From NCBI RefSeq assembly GCF_040939455.1, contig NC_134108.1:6043501-6107500 (forward strand): 64,000 nucleotides of DNA. Direction: 5' to 3'. The translations under genes were made by a program, and so were the position numbers. Positions 38,991 through 51,050 of the stretch are shown here, in pieces. The notes beneath the pieces were generated by a model. That model did no database searches. It was not told where the DNA came from and saw nothing but the letters and a program-made list of their open reading frames with translations. Within the stretch, counting starts at the first letter, position 1. Every line of letters starts with the position of its first letter. The DNA is from Microcebus murinus (lineage: Eukaryota; Chordata; Mammalia; Primates; Cheirogaleidae).

Positions 38991-39575
38991 TAATGTTTAA
39001 AGGGAAAATACTTCCTACCTTCCAGGTGGTCATACAGGAACGGAGTTAGGAGTAGGCGTCCCGTGCAGGGCTGCTTCTATCCTCCAGTGATACATTTGTA
39101 TAGTTTTTTTGCAGTAGCAGACATTTAGCCTTGTAGATGTTAGTGTCAGGAAAGGCTGTTTGACAAGAAGAGCAGTCACTGGCCAAATGCCTTGGTGTAA
39201 TGGGAAAAAGAAATGTGAAAACAAATATAGAAATTAGAAAAGAAAGAAACGAAGAAAGATAAAAACAGATTTTTTTTTGGTTGAGAAGGGAGAACATTAT
39301 CAATAAAAATGTGACCTATGCAGAAAGCTCAATAAAGGAGTATATTGCAGGACGTGGCTGGGGAAAGGAAGTAAGAGGGAGGGAGGGATGGGGCTCAGAC
39401 AGTTCTAGCTGCCTGGCGTGGGGTAGAGGGGTGACCTGGGTGCTGAGGCAAGGCGGGGAAGGGCAGCTGCATGTGGGCTGGGAGAGCCACAGTCCGCTGC
39501 CATCTGGTGTGTCCACCGACGTCCGTGTGCCTATCTACAGGAGGGCTCTTTAGATTCTTTGCACTGTTAAACGTT
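38991..39575. other. Unique intronic sequence, no gene
   Basis: Includes a purine-rich stretch (gggagggagggatgggg near 39375). Frames here overlap on both strands and show no splice structure. Confidence 0.5.
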
Positions 39576-39700
39576 CCCGTTTGGGAAACTCGGGTTTACT
39601 TCTTGGCTTCATCTTACTGTTTGACCACAGGCAAATCATTTCATGGCTCCAGGTCTCCCTTTCTTCATTTGTGAGATCTGTTTTCAGCTTCCTCCTGTGT
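39576..39700 (+). repeat. MIR SINE fragment
   Basis: tgtttgaccacaggcaaatcatttcatggctccaggtctccctttcttcatttgtgagat follows the forward MIR core. It lies about 330 bp upstream of PRKN exon 6. Confidence 0.7.
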
Positions 39701-39998
39701 CCACACTCTGTTATTCTTCTAGACTCTCTTCTTATCCAGAGGCATCGCTAGGCTAGGAGCACGGAGTGTCTCCCCAGCTGCCGGGCAGAAGAGCAAAGGC
39801 AGGGCTGGCCCGCACACACGCTCTGGAACCTTCTCAAAGGGCGTCTCGGACCAGTTTGCCACAAGGGCCTTCTGTCCCTCACAACATCTGACCCTGGTTT
39901 ATTTCTGTCTCACAGCCAGCAACAGATTTCTTCTCTTGCCCAAAGAGATTGCTGTCGAAATGTTTGGAGGAGGAAAAATGGAAAGCTGGGATCCATGT

Positions 39999-40025
39999 GT
40001 GTGATCGTATTTCTCATTCTTTCAG
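39999..40025 (+). promoter_or_regulatory. PRKN: Splice acceptor of PRKN exon 6
   Basis: A pyrimidine-rich run (atttctcattctttcag) ends at the AG at 40024-40025, directly before GAA of codon 207. A possible branch-point sequence (tgtgtgatc) lies about 20 bases upstream. The site is strong by eye and fixes the exon start. Confidence 0.9.
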
Positions 40026-40141
40026 GAATTTTTCTTTAAATGTGGAGCACACCCAACCTCCAACAAGGAAACGTCGGTAGCTTTGAACCTGATCACAATG
40101 AACAGTCGAGACATCACTTGCATAACGTGCACAGATGTCAG
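40026..40141 (+). CDS. PRKN: PRKN (parkin) coding exon 6, residues 207-245
   Basis: Parkin is a RING-between-RING E3 ubiquitin ligase that, with PINK1, marks damaged mitochondria for mitophagy. The exon reads without a stop in one frame as 38 codons plus two bases: [20 protein letters not shown] then [18 protein letters not shown], with the last codon (AG|.) completed by exon 7. This matches human residues 207-245. Visible key residues are K211, in the basic patch that binds phosphorylated Ubl, the RING0 zinc ligands C212 and H215, and the first RING1 zinc ligands C238 and C241. The length of 116 bp, the phase-0 start and the phase-2 end equal human exon 6 as I remember it. Compared with the remembered human protein I see D219N, H227N, A230T, T231M and N235D; N227 and T230 also occur in mouse as I recall it. 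The reading frame and both splice sites are intact, so this is the functional locus rather than a processed copy. It is a partial CDS, because the other exons lie outside the window. Confidence 0.96.
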
Positions 40142-40150
40142 GTAAGGGCC
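40140..40150 (+). promoter_or_regulatory. PRKN: Splice donor of PRKN exon 6
   Basis: CAG|gtaagggcc follows the consensus closely and breaks codon 245 after its second base. Skipping this exon would remove 116 nt and shift the frame into exon 7. Confidence 0.92.
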
Positions 40151-41989
40151 TGAAAACCGTGTCCCTCTCCTCCTCTTGTGCTCTTGGTACTACTGTCTTC
40201 CCTCGTGAACCTTCCTCCACAACTTCTCTCTCCTGGGGAGTGCCTGCTTCATCTGGATGCTGTCCACCCAAACTGGGTATATTGTAATGTGGTGAAACTA
40301 TTGAAAATGCCAGTTATTGAGTCAGTAGTCAAACAGGGTCCTAGGATACGTAAGATGACATCTAAACAGTCATCTTAGCTGGTACTAAAATGTAAACTCA
40401 TGTATTTGAGTATACATTTCATACAAGATGAAAACTCATCCGGATCAGCGAGTTCTAAAATAAAATTAAAATGTGATGCTAACATGAGGAATAGAATAAC
40501 AATTTATGAGCACCATTTATTCTTGGACTATGTAGCCCATGCATTTTATTTTTAAAAAATGTCTTTCCCATACAATTCAGTCCTTCCACATATTTGCCTA
40601 TATTTATGTTGGGGTTTCAGACACACTCATACATCCAAAATGAAAGCGTGTAGCTAGTTTTGGACATGGTTATTTCTAACCTCAGTGAAGAAAAGGACAG
40701 AAAGAAAATGTGGAGATGTTCTGTCAGGAAAAAAAAGAGAAAATGCATAGATTTGAATTATAGTTTAGAAGCCTAGGACAAATGTAGAAGAAACTGTGTA
40801 TTTAATCTGCAGAGTAGACAGTTGAGAGTAGAATTCCTTAGTCTATACTATTCAAATGAGAAGAGCAAAAGAAATTAGCTTCCAAATTACATATTCTCTA
40901 AGGTTGGCTAAGAGGCTTAAATAACAATAATGGGGACTTAGCCCTCATATCAGAAAGAGCTTTTTAGTGAAATGCCAAAATGAATTAATGAATAAAATTA
41001 AAGAATCTTTTGTTTCAGACTTTTAAGCAAAAATAGTTACATACCCTAGCCATTTTAAGTGTTGTCACTCTTTGGCTTTCAAGACTATTCTAGATGCCCT
41101 TTTAAAGTTGCTTTAAATTCTATGATTTCACGGTTAGTAGGTATTAATAATCCTAACATGGTATTTCTAGTCGTTAATAAATTTAAAATGTTGACTAATA
41201 GAATCCTGAAAGCCTTAACAACATCTGTTGAACAAACCTGTTTCCAACAAGGAATAAAAATGAGACATGTTTTTCATTTCGCTGCATGTTTAGTCACTAC
41301 TATGGCAGGAAGCAGCACAATATTGCTTTTAAAATGCAGCATTTCAACCTTCCTTGGCAAGGTGAATGACTGCGTATGGCAAATGCTTTCAACATGCAAG
41401 AAGAACAGCTAAGATGATGCTTTTGGTATTTCAGGAAAGGAATTGGAAAGTGCTAAAAATGAGAACGCAACTGCTCTGATAGCAGTAGATAATTAAAATC
41501 ACTTTTCAGTTTCTCAGAGGAAAAATTCAAAGCGGTTTTATGTAAGTCAGAATGCAGCCCACCAGTCAGTATTTTAAACCTTCCATTAAAGTTGATAAAG
41601 ATGACATTAAAATATGTGGTGATGATCATATTATCTTACTATGAGCAATGCCCTGCCTGTTGCCTGCTGCTAAGCTGTCAGTTTTATATTAATAACTGGC
41701 AACCTCTTTTGAAGAAAATGAGCCAACTCTCAGATACACAGGGAGATAATTGCTGGAAAAATAATATTGTTGCAGTAAAATTTTTCATATTATTACTTTT
41801 GGGGGATTTTATAAATAGAAGCTACTATTTTCAATTAAATTTAAGTGTGTGTGTATATAACCAACCACTTGATTGAATAAGGTCCCCTGTTGTATAAGGT
41901 GGCAGAGGAATGCCCTACATGTACGTAAGAGAAAAGGACTCCTTCTTCTTAGTTTGATGGGTCCATGCATAAAAATGTCATGAAAACTT
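40151..41989. other. Proximal intron 6, unique, no gene seen
   Basis: AT-rich sequence directly downstream of the exon. Frames at 41059-41412 and 41592-41876 are A/T-driven and lack a splice frame. Confidence 0.55.
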
Positions 41990-43220
41990 GCACAAGGATA
42001 CTCCAGTACTGTACATTGTATTTTTGGTGATCCTTTTGGATTTTTTTCTCATAGAACTTTATTTTTTGATTTAGAAATAATTCACAATAAACTACAAAAA
42101 TGTTAGAAATTATTTTTACCTTTATGGTTAGTAAAATTTTGGTTTAATTCTTTCCAGTATCTTAATATGCCTAAATATTTGCATGCGTGTGTATGTGCAG
42201 TAGGTAATTATACTATATGTCTAGTTTTGTGTCTTTTTCCATTATCATGACATGATAATAGATTTTTTCTGCTATGAACCATTCCATGAAAACAATTTTC
42301 TTCAAATAGGTACCTAAGATTCTGTCATCTGGGAATATTCTCTTGAACCATTTCCTATTGTTGATCATTTAAATTATTTCTAATTTTTAGAAAAATAGAT
42401 TGAAATCCATATTTTTTCACAGAAATGATTGATTTCATGCTTTGAATCTAAGAACACAGTCAGAGAATTAGAAATAGGTTAATAGTATTTTTTTTAAGGT
42501 TCTTGTATATTGCCAAAGTTTTCCCACGGACACTGTACCATTTTGTATTCTGATTGCCCATAATTGCCCATCTTTTCCAGCATGGAATATGTTCATAATG
42601 TTAGTCTTTGCCCATTTGATAAAGGAAATTATTTTTATCATTAGTATTTGGGTTTTTTCATTGTTATTTGTGAGTTTGAGCATTTCTCATTTGCTTATTT
42701 GCCTTTTTTTTATTGTGAGATAACAATGCAAAACTTTCTCAGTACAAAAAATTTAGGAAGCATCTGTAAAACAAACCTGGTCTCAGTAATTACTTTCTCA
42801 TTCACCAGCGATTACTTTCTCTTTCACTATTCATAATATCAGCACGCCCTTTATTAATATAAGGTTTACTGACTTTTGAATTTACGTTTAAATATATTCC
42901 TTTGGTCTTTATTTTAAAATAATATATCTTCCTGGAGGTAAATCAAATTCACAATTAATTACAGGTTTGAAAATAAAAAGTTTTTGGTTTCTATTTATAT
43001 TTTCTGATCATTTTACTTTTATGTATATAAATCATACATCATTAATCAATTTAGATATAATTAACCATATAATAGATTAAAATTGGAGGATAGTGTTATT
43101 TATCTATAAATACCTTTTCTGTGTACTCCTTATTATACTAATTCAAGGTAATAATTTTATTTGTTGTGTTTTACAAACATATGCTTTTGTCCAAGAAGAG
43201 ATTGGTATCTCTTTTGTCTA
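41990..43220 (-). mobile_element. Old L1M 3' end
   Basis: The reverse L1 order is visible: gaaccattccatgaaaacaatt, cttgtatattgccaaagttttcccacggacactgtaccattttg, gtctttgcccatttgataaag, gtgagtttgagcatttctcatttgc. Heavily diverged, and the right edge is uncertain. Confidence 0.65.
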
Positions 43221-45599
43221 CCTTTTGAATAATAATTCAAGGAGTCTCAATGCCACACAGCTAACTTTTTGGCCCTAAGAGAATAGCATAATCTCTTTGA
43301 CATTCAGTTTCCATCTAAAATCCAGGAATTTAAGGAGGCCATCCACATGGCCCCGACTCGCTCTGTGGACTGCAAAAGGGAAGGATCGCACTTGTTCACA
43401 GCTTATAAATCAGTCAGGCCAGCTGAGGAAACATTGCTTGTGGTCCACCTGCTGAGAAATGTTGAAATCGAAGGTGAGGATACAGTGCTGCTTATCAAAC
43501 CACATGTAGTTATAATACATAGGATGATTCATTAGATAGATGTGCTATTCATTACCAGTTTTTAGGCTTAAAATGTAATTCAGGTACACAGTTTGTGTCC
43601 TTTGAGTTTATATTCAAGATAAATATTTCCCTCCCTCTTAAACAAAAAACTGGACTCTTTGGGAACCAGAACATCCTGAGGTTTTGTGTGAAGCTGCAGG
43701 TTCCCTTCTGGAATCGAGCGTGTTCTCTCCTCTACTTATCAGCAGTCGTGGTTTGATCTTCATCTATTCAAGGTTATCCGTTGGTAGTCTAAAGTTTATG
43801 CATAAAAACATAATGAGTTCAATAAAACGCAAGAACTTGAGCCAGGCACAGAAAGTATAGCATTTGAAGGCAGAACAGCTATATTGGCTGTATTGGTTAA
43901 TATTTCCAGTTCAACAAAAGTTCAAAACATTCCTGGATACCTCAGTTTGACTCAGGAATAACAATATTAAGCCATACAAAAATGACATGGGCAAAGCCAA
44001 AGACGTACTTGGATTCTTCTTCCCCTAACCAGTGTGTACACGTTGGGGCTCATCCCCTGTTAGTGTCCCCTAAGCGAACACAGTATTTCTGCTCCTTCAG
44101 TCTCACTGTACAACATTATTCTTTTAAAAATTTTAAAATATAAAATTTGAAAACATACAAAATATGAAAATTGTTACCATGATATTATTTGGCAAAAAGG
44201 AAAAAATCATCCCTACTCTTTCCCTGCTTTGCTCCTTTTAAGGCTGCCTAGCACATCTTTGTACCTCTGTCCAACTTTATTCACCGTTCCTCAGTTTCCA
44301 AAGCTGAAGACAAACTGAAAAATGACCATGTTTGCGTGGTCAGAATTTCACCTTCCAGACACATCCTTTAGAACCCAGTTCCCGGCAGGGCATTAAATCT
44401 AAGAAGTGGTGCTACAGTATAGTTTCCCTCAACTCTTCCAATAAAGACATGTTTGTTTCATGTCATTGTTGTTTGATATAAATGACTTTATAATTTTCCT
44501 GCTTTCAAATCTGTCTTGAAATAAAATTCATTCAGCTTATTGAAGCAATGCAGCCACGGATCGCAGACTTAAAGGATTCACTTGGGCCTGGAGATTAGCA
44601 AAGATTTATCTCAAAGTCCATTTGTACTTGCTCCTGGTGTTCCTGGGGGAGAGTGATTTAAGCACCATTTGACGGTATTTTGTTATGCAGTCATTCATTT
44701 AACAAAGAGAGATATGAAACGGGGATCTTAGTCACGTCTGTTCCTTTTGAATGCAGTTGTTATGTCTTAAGCTTCTTTTTTCAATTTACATTTTAATTTT
44801 GGTTACAGTTGGCATTTCTTTGTGATTGATAATTACTATATGAGTTTTCTATCCAACTAATTTTTGAGGTTATCTTCTATCAACTTAATCCTTTCTTAGC
44901 ATTTTGGGAGGTGGGACCTGATAGTTTTACCCAGTCCTCAGGCTCTGAGGAGTACAGTCAGAAACTCAGATATGCTCATGTAGAATTTAACTGGAATCTT
45001 TAGCATGGACTTTGACAGTAAGTGGCTTTATTTCTGCAAAGGAAAATTGCTAGAAGTGTTTTTTGTGTGTTGCCGCTCTAGGGTCCCATTAGTGTGCTCA
45101 GAGCTATCTATTTCTCCTGTTAAACTCACGCAGTATGATAACAGATAACATTGCCAGGGACAAAGATGCCTTTATATATGTACGGAGAATGTTTTGAATT
45201 TTCCATTTTCCATAGCATCATAGAGAAAGTAAATGATATAATTTAACCGATCAAGAATACCAAATTTATATTATAATGAACAGGAGTATATTTTAGAGTA
45301 AAGTGCAAATCTTATAACTTTTTATGATGAAAGAGGAGACTCGAAAGATGTATCTTCTAGCCTGAAGCAGGCTACTTCACGCTGCGCCGCAGCCCCCGTG
45401 GGAGTTTGTCCTCTCTACTTAGCCCAGGAGTGATTCTTTCCTGAGAAGTGTGGTACGCCCCCATCTAATCCAGTCTTGAGGGAGGGCTGCTGTAAACCTC
45501 TCTAGAAGGTAGAATCCATCCTTTGCATGAAGCATCCATAAAAGATGATCACCGTGCCTCCTTTGAGATTTAAGTGCAGTGCTCAATGACCTGTCATTC
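43221..45599. other. Unique intronic sequence, no gene seen
   Basis: No recognised repeat. A short A/T palindromic run (aaaaattttaaaatataaaattt) lies near 44126. The 43347-43535 frame has no splice context. Confidence 0.5.
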
Positions 45600-45745
45600 T
45601 TTAGCCACATTAATTTAAATTAAGTTGGACTTCTGTCTTATTGATGAAGAAATCGAAGCTAACACATTTAAAAATGACATCTGATCACGCCACAAGGAAG
45701 CGGTTAAACCGACCCACAGACCAAAGTCTGCATGGTTTGCATTGT
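45600..45745 (-). repeat. MIR SINE fragment
   Basis: ttattgatgaagaaatcgaagctaacacatttaaaaatgacatctgatcacgccacaaggaagcggttaaaccgacccacagaccaaagtctgc is a reverse-MIR pattern, diverged. Confidence 0.5.
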
Positions 45746-47469
45746 TTTTCTCTCCTTTATCTTACTCCCCACGATGGTCCTGGATTTCTCTGTACAGTCA
45801 AAGGCAAGGCTCTCTGGTGAGGCTGGATGGCGTATTTGCACGTTAATAGGAAAATACAGCAGTAAAATGAGATACTGAGACAAGAAAACACTGAACTTGC
45901 CGCTGTGAAACCCTGCCTTTTAAAACCAGTAAGAGCTGAAAAGCAGCTACCTCTGAGCCTGTTGCTCTGCAAAATTGCAGGCTGCTCCGAGAGCTAGGCC
46001 CAAGCCTGACTCTCGTGGCGACGTCACTGGTTCTCCTCACAGTGTCCAGCACAAGTCTTTGCATCAAGGAGATTTAAATAGATGTTTGCTGGCTTACAGT
46101 AAATCTTTCGCATGCAGCATCACACACACACACTAAGGAAGTTCTTTTTGTGTGAAAGACTCTCCTTTTAAATATTCCTTCTGAATGTAATAGACTTTCC
46201 CAGATGTCAACTAAATAAAATAATGAAATTAGTCAGAAATCAATGGAGAGCTGTAAGGAGCTGTTAGGAATAAGGGGCGATGCCCAATTTTGAAGTCTAA
46301 ACCACAGGACATAGGCTGCTCGGCCAGATTGTTTGAGGTCGGTTACTTATGAAAACAGAGGAGAAATATTTTTATCCACATGGATGCTTTGAAATGTGAA
46401 CCATGTCAGTTTCAATGTCAGTCAGTGACCTCCGTTTCTCCTGCTGGGAACCCTGTAGGTTTCAAATCCGAGCAGCTGCGTGGCAGGGTTTCCGGGAGAT
46501 GTTACAGGTGCTTGCGCGTGAAATTCGCGTGCCTTACCTTTTCATTTAACTGTCACCGGGGGTGCACAGCGGCCCCGCCAGCACGAGGAGGGCAATATTG
46601 CAAATCCTCTTGGACCAATTTTGTATCCGTTAAGGTCAGCCTTGCGTGTTGTAGCCGTCTGGATTTTAAGCAGTTCGTTTTCTGCCGGAGGATGTTAAGA
46701 AAGAAGCAACTGCATTCCTAAAACATCCGAGAGGCTCTTGCTAGGACTTTGTTGACAGTCAAGCTTTATTTTTAAGCTCCATTTTTATAGGAAAGAAATG
46801 TCCACAGAGTCTTTAAATAACTTTTTTTTTTTAAATTTAGAAAACTATTGCATGGCTTGTGCATTTATTTCTGATTGCAATTTTATCCTTGTCATTAGCA
46901 GATTATTATCAACTAGGTGAGGGGAAGAAGTTATTTTCCCCTGCAAATAATATCTGTGACAATTTATATCTTCAGATAGAAATTTGAAACTTCTGAGACA
47001 TTTTTTGGTGATTAACAGTGATATGACCTGCCTTGCCCTCTGTAAACACCCTATGTGTAGCTATTATTTCCCGTGATATTTGGAATTAAGTATTCACAGA
47101 TTTGTCCTTTGTGGCTTCCACAGCCTGTAGAGCTATTTGCAACAAAATAAGCAATAATCTCAGAAACCTGGAGTGTACAGTTATTTATTGAAGCAAAGGT
47201 CCTGGTGTGTTGATTCTGTTCCTTGTTAATTTGACAAATTCTATGTCACAGAAAACATGGCTTCACATCCTGTATCTTATGTGCACTGGGAGCAGAATTT
47301 CAAGAGTTTCTAGATCTAGATGTAGATTTTTACAACACTGAGAGATACTGTGCTACACAGATATACCAGCATCCTATGAAGTCAATACCATGGGCAAAGC
47401 AATTTTATGCAGGCATCTGAAATCTCTAATGCCTCCTCCACCATCAAAGATAACATAAAAGTCATCCAG
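45746..47469. other. Unique intronic sequence, no gene seen
   Basis: A CpG-containing patch at 46440-46690 gives the 113-codon frame at 46380-46721, which has no recognised domain. A short (CA)n run is at 46121. A possible L2 tail lies near 46040-46095. Confidence 0.5.
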
Positions 47470-47660
47470 TCTGCTCATTCAAGAGATATTTAGTAAGCTT
47501 ATCTGTGGCTCAAGGAACTATTCCAGGTGCTTCAAGCTGAGATAAAACATTGCATTTCTGATCTGCAGGGAGAGCAGGTGACAGGGCACACTCCAGCAGG
47601 TGAGAGTGTGATGGGACCAGTCTAGCTCAGGCAAGACAAAGTGATAACACCCCTTAGTTC
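47470..47660 (-). repeat. L2 LINE fragment
   Basis: attcaagagatatttagtaagc, caaggaactattccaggtgcttcaagctgagataaaac, gcagggagagcaggtgacagg: reverse L2 3' region. Confidence 0.55.
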
Positions 47661-48118
47661 ATTGTCAGTGTATCATTGCTATAGAACAAGGACCCAAACT
47701 TATTTCTTCGGGCCAAGTTACCCCCACAATGATTTGACTTGGCCAAGAGAGAATCTTAAAATCACACATAGAATCTCATCTGTGTGTGTCTGAGTGGAGC
47801 ACGCACCACTTTGCCTCCTCACTTTTCTTTTACACCTGGCCAGCTAGATACTGATTACCTGCTGAACCCCAAACCATCCGGCATAATTTCTGCCTCTGGT
47901 GAAGGACCTCCTCTTTGCATATTGCCCTGGAAAGGACCAGACCTTGACCCCAGAGTCAAACTCTTTACACCTGTTGCTGTCATTGCAGGTCTCCACATTA
48001 GGGTTTTTCTTCTGAGCCTGATCAAAAGTGTAGTTTGTGGTATTTTCAAACCATACAGGACTGTTTTCACATGTGCTGAGACTTTTACCATCCTCCAAGT
48101 GGAGGTTCTTTCAGGTTC
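47661..48118. other. Unassigned sequence next to an LTR-like block
   Basis: Open frames of 84-112 codons lie on both strands. The minus-strand 84-codon frame (47844-48098) contains two overlapping N-glycosylation sequons (NTT, NYT) but no domain I recognise. It could be decayed retroviral internal sequence or chance. Confidence 0.35.
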
Positions 48119-48771
48119 TTGATGATCATCAGAAGAAAAGAATTGCAGGATGCACAACCTAAGCTAAAAGCAAGCATCTTTTATTGAAAGTGAAAGTGAA
48201 AGTATGTACTCTTGAGAGAGGGAATGGAAGGAGAGGGCTCCAAAACAGTAGCTGCACTGAGAGAAAGGGGTTTTTGGTCTTATGAAGTTTCACTAATTGA
48301 GTTGAGGAATATTCAAGGCTAAGGGAGGTTGGTTTTTACTAAGAATTTGGGTTCTCATTCTAGAATCAGATTCTCTCCCATTTCCATACTTTATGTAGTT
48401 GTTCTGGAACTGTCATGGCAATTTCAAGGGTGGAGAAATTTTAAAACTACAATGAAAATGATATTATAATTTGCCAAAGTTCATGTAAGGAGGCCTAGAT
48501 AGCTGAAGCCAGTCTTATCTGTGGCTATCAGTCCCCCTTAGTTAGCCTTTAACACCTACACCCACGCTGTAAGCCACCCCACCATCCTAGCGTAGTAGCC
48601 TAGTTAGCTTCTGCTTGAGGATTGTTTGTTTTAACAGCTGCACCCACTCTGGAAGCTTCTGCATCTGGTCTCAGCCCTGGCTCCTAGTCTGTATCAAGAC
48701 CAGACCCATAAGTACGTCAGGATAATCTGACATGAATATATATCCCACAAGGCTAGAGTAGGTTCAACAAT
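48119..48771 (-). mobile_element. LTR-like block, antisense
   Basis: On the minus strand it starts TGTTGAACC, carries an AATAAA signal (reverse of tttattga, 48180-48187) and ends near GATGATCATCA. The length of about 650 bp and a TG...CA plan fit an endogenous retrovirus LTR. Next to the polyadenylation signal are three tandem GAAAGT units (48186-48203). No target duplication or primer-binding site is clear, so the boundaries are tentative. Confidence 0.5.
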
Positions 48772-48829
48772 TGTTAAAAATTTCTGTTATTCTTACATTT
48801 GTTTGATATTTTATGTAAATGTTAATCAT

Positions 48830-49020
48830 CACTTCACCTCCCAGAGGTAAATATTATACCCATTTTGATGGGTATAATAAGATGAGACAAAATAAGGTAC
48901 AAAGAGATTATGTTACTTAGAGTTGCATTGCTCTTAAATGGGGGAGAGGATGGATCAGTATTAGATCCCATGATAATCGTGACACCAAAGTCCATGTTCT
49001 TAGCAACCATACTGTATGTC
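48830..49020 (-). repeat. MIR SINE fragment
   Basis: ttatacccattttgatgggtataataagatgagacaaaataaggtacaaagag, gttacttagagttgcattgctc, atgttcttagcaaccatactgta: reverse MIR. Confidence 0.65.
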
Positions 49021-49256
49021 CTTGGGAATATGTTTATTACCTTAAGAAAATCACATCATTAATTGTGGGAAAAGAAAGGAAGTATGGATAGAGGACAGGA
49101 ATGGATTGAAGGGGAGGGAGTCAGATGTAAGCTTAACATGTTAGAGTGGCTGCAGAATCATTGCCCTTGTTTGCCTTGGATTAATGGCACTCTTGTTTAT
49201 AAGTCAACTGCAAATCCAGGTTGTGAGGGATCGTTCTAGTATGGAGTTTCTGTGAG

Positions 49257-49292
49257 GATGGTTCCCACCCTCCAGAGGGTGTGGGAACCATC
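49257..49292. repeat. Inverted repeat (hairpin)
   Basis: GATGGTTCCCACCCT pairs with AGGGT(GT)GGGAACCATC-type sequence across a CCAG loop: a 15-bp stem with a 2-nt bulge. Confidence 0.9.
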
Positions 49293-49560
49293 CAGAGGGT
49301 TATGTGGGCTCATGCTACTCAACAGAAAGTTGAGGCTCAGACACCCTTTGTGGAGGAGCATGGAGGAGCTTCCTTGGACAGAAAGGCTGGGGGAGGCTTC
49401 CAGAGACATGGGCAGCAGAGTGATGGGTGATTGAGGAGGAGGCAGTGCCCACCACAGAGGGTGTTCCCACCGTGGAGGTTGTCCCAGGGGCACCAAGGTA
49501 GGTCGAGAAGATGAAGGAGTATCTTGAGAGCTCTCCTCACTCTGAGGTTCCCAGGCAGTG

Positions 49561-49593
49561 AGAACTGTCCCTGGGGACCTCAGGGACAGTTCT
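49561..49593. repeat. Perfect 13-bp inverted repeat (hairpin)
   Basis: AGAACTGTCCCTG at 49561-49573 pairs exactly with CAGGGACAGTTCT at 49581-49593 around a 7-nt loop. A third partial copy, actgtccctggg, follows at about 49602. Confidence 0.95.
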
Positions 49594-49974
49594 GCCTAGC
49601 CACTGTCCCTGGGCTGAGCCCTGCTGACTCAGATGTCACCTAGACATCCCTGAGGGCAAATGGCCAGGATCAAAGCCAGAGGGAGGATGGCATCCTGGAC
49701 AATAAGTGGGTAGCAGGCCTTGACCACTTTTAATCCTTGCTTCCTTTTAATATATGTATACCACTTAATATTATTTCTATCCTGTATATACTTCCACATG
49801 CACAAGTATTTTTTTAGCTGTCCTATCTTTAGCCTATATTAGGAAAGTTGTATTTTTCCAAATATAAAATTATATTAAGCTATGTATGTACCCATTTTCA
49901 GATCCACACATATACGGTTGTTGATTTGTACTAAAGTGACACCACAGAGAAGTAGTTCTGGGTAAGTTGGATAA

Positions 49975-51050
49975 TTTTACATTTAAAAAAATGAACCTTG
50001 ACTTCCCATCTCACTCTGTACATTAGAAATCACTATCAAGTAGATTTTAGGTCTTAATGTAAAAGTTGAAACTATAAGCTTCTAAAATATAAAATAGTAC
50101 AACATATTTATAACTCTAATGTAGAGGAAGATATCTTACACGGGATACCAAGAACACTTAATTAAAAGGGAAAAAATTGATAAGTTCATCTCCATTGAGA
50201 CTGGGAACTTATCCAAATACACCATTAAGGGAGTGAACAGACAAGCCACAGAGTGGGAGATTTTGCAACACATATTAGTGACCCAGGGCTCCAAATGTAT
50301 AAAGAACGTCTATAAATCAGTAAGAAAAAGAAAGACAACACAGGAAAATAATGTGCAAAACACTTGAACAGATAACCTCACAAAAAAGAAGTTACCCAAA
50401 TGACTACTCAACCTACTAACATGAGAAATGGAAGTTAAAATTATAATATGAGACTATTACATACCCAACAGAATGCCTAAAATTTAAGAGATGACACCCC
50501 TGACCTTTGGTAAAGATATAAAGTAACTGAAACTCTCGTATTCTATTTGGCAGTAACTACTAGAGATGAATATAGACTTATCATAAGACCCAATAATTAC
50601 ACTCTTAGGTATTTACCAATCAGAAATACATAAATGTGTTCAAACATGGAAGGGACATTCATAGCAACATAACTTGCGATAGGTAAATGCCTGAAATAAA
50701 CCAAGTGTCTTTCAAGACAGATTGTGGTATGAGCAGTCAATAAAATACTCGTTGATTAAAAGAATGGATTGAACTACATATAGCTGCAAACATAACATTG
50801 AAGGAAAGAAGCTGGACATAAGAATGTATATTGTGCATTTTTCCATTTATATTCTGTTCCATAAGACTATGTATGTTTTTTCTTTTCATATGTGTGTGTG
50901 TGTGTGTGTATAGTTCAAAAACACAAAAAGCTAACAGTGGCAAAAGTTAGGATGGCAGTTACAATACGGAAAGGAGAAGAAGATAGTGACTGAGGAGCAC
51001 ATAAACTCTTTCCTTTCTTTTGTTTCCATGATTTTTTTCCCTCTCCTATC
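49975..51050 (+). mobile_element. Old L1M ORF2 3' end
   Basis: Forward L1 order: gggaaaaaattgataagttca, acaccattaagggagtgaacagacaagccacagagtgggaga, aaagaacgtctataaatcagtaagaaaaag, ataagacccaataattacactcttaggtatttacc, cataagaatgtatattgtgcatttttccatttatatt. Many stops. A (TG)n run lies at 50891-50909. Confidence 0.8.

Larger units (their letters stand above)
49021..49974. other. Unassigned, GC-richer block with hairpins
   Basis: 49240-49700 is clearly more GC-rich than its flanks and holds two strong inverted repeats (listed separately). Frames on both strands at 49236-49540 reflect this composition. I do not recognise a repeat family or exon. Confidence 0.45.

Noticed and set aside
40178..40378. 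66-codon frame just downstream of PRKN exon 6
   Set aside because: It starts 36 bp into intron 6, is out of the exon's splicing context and resembles no parkin sequence.
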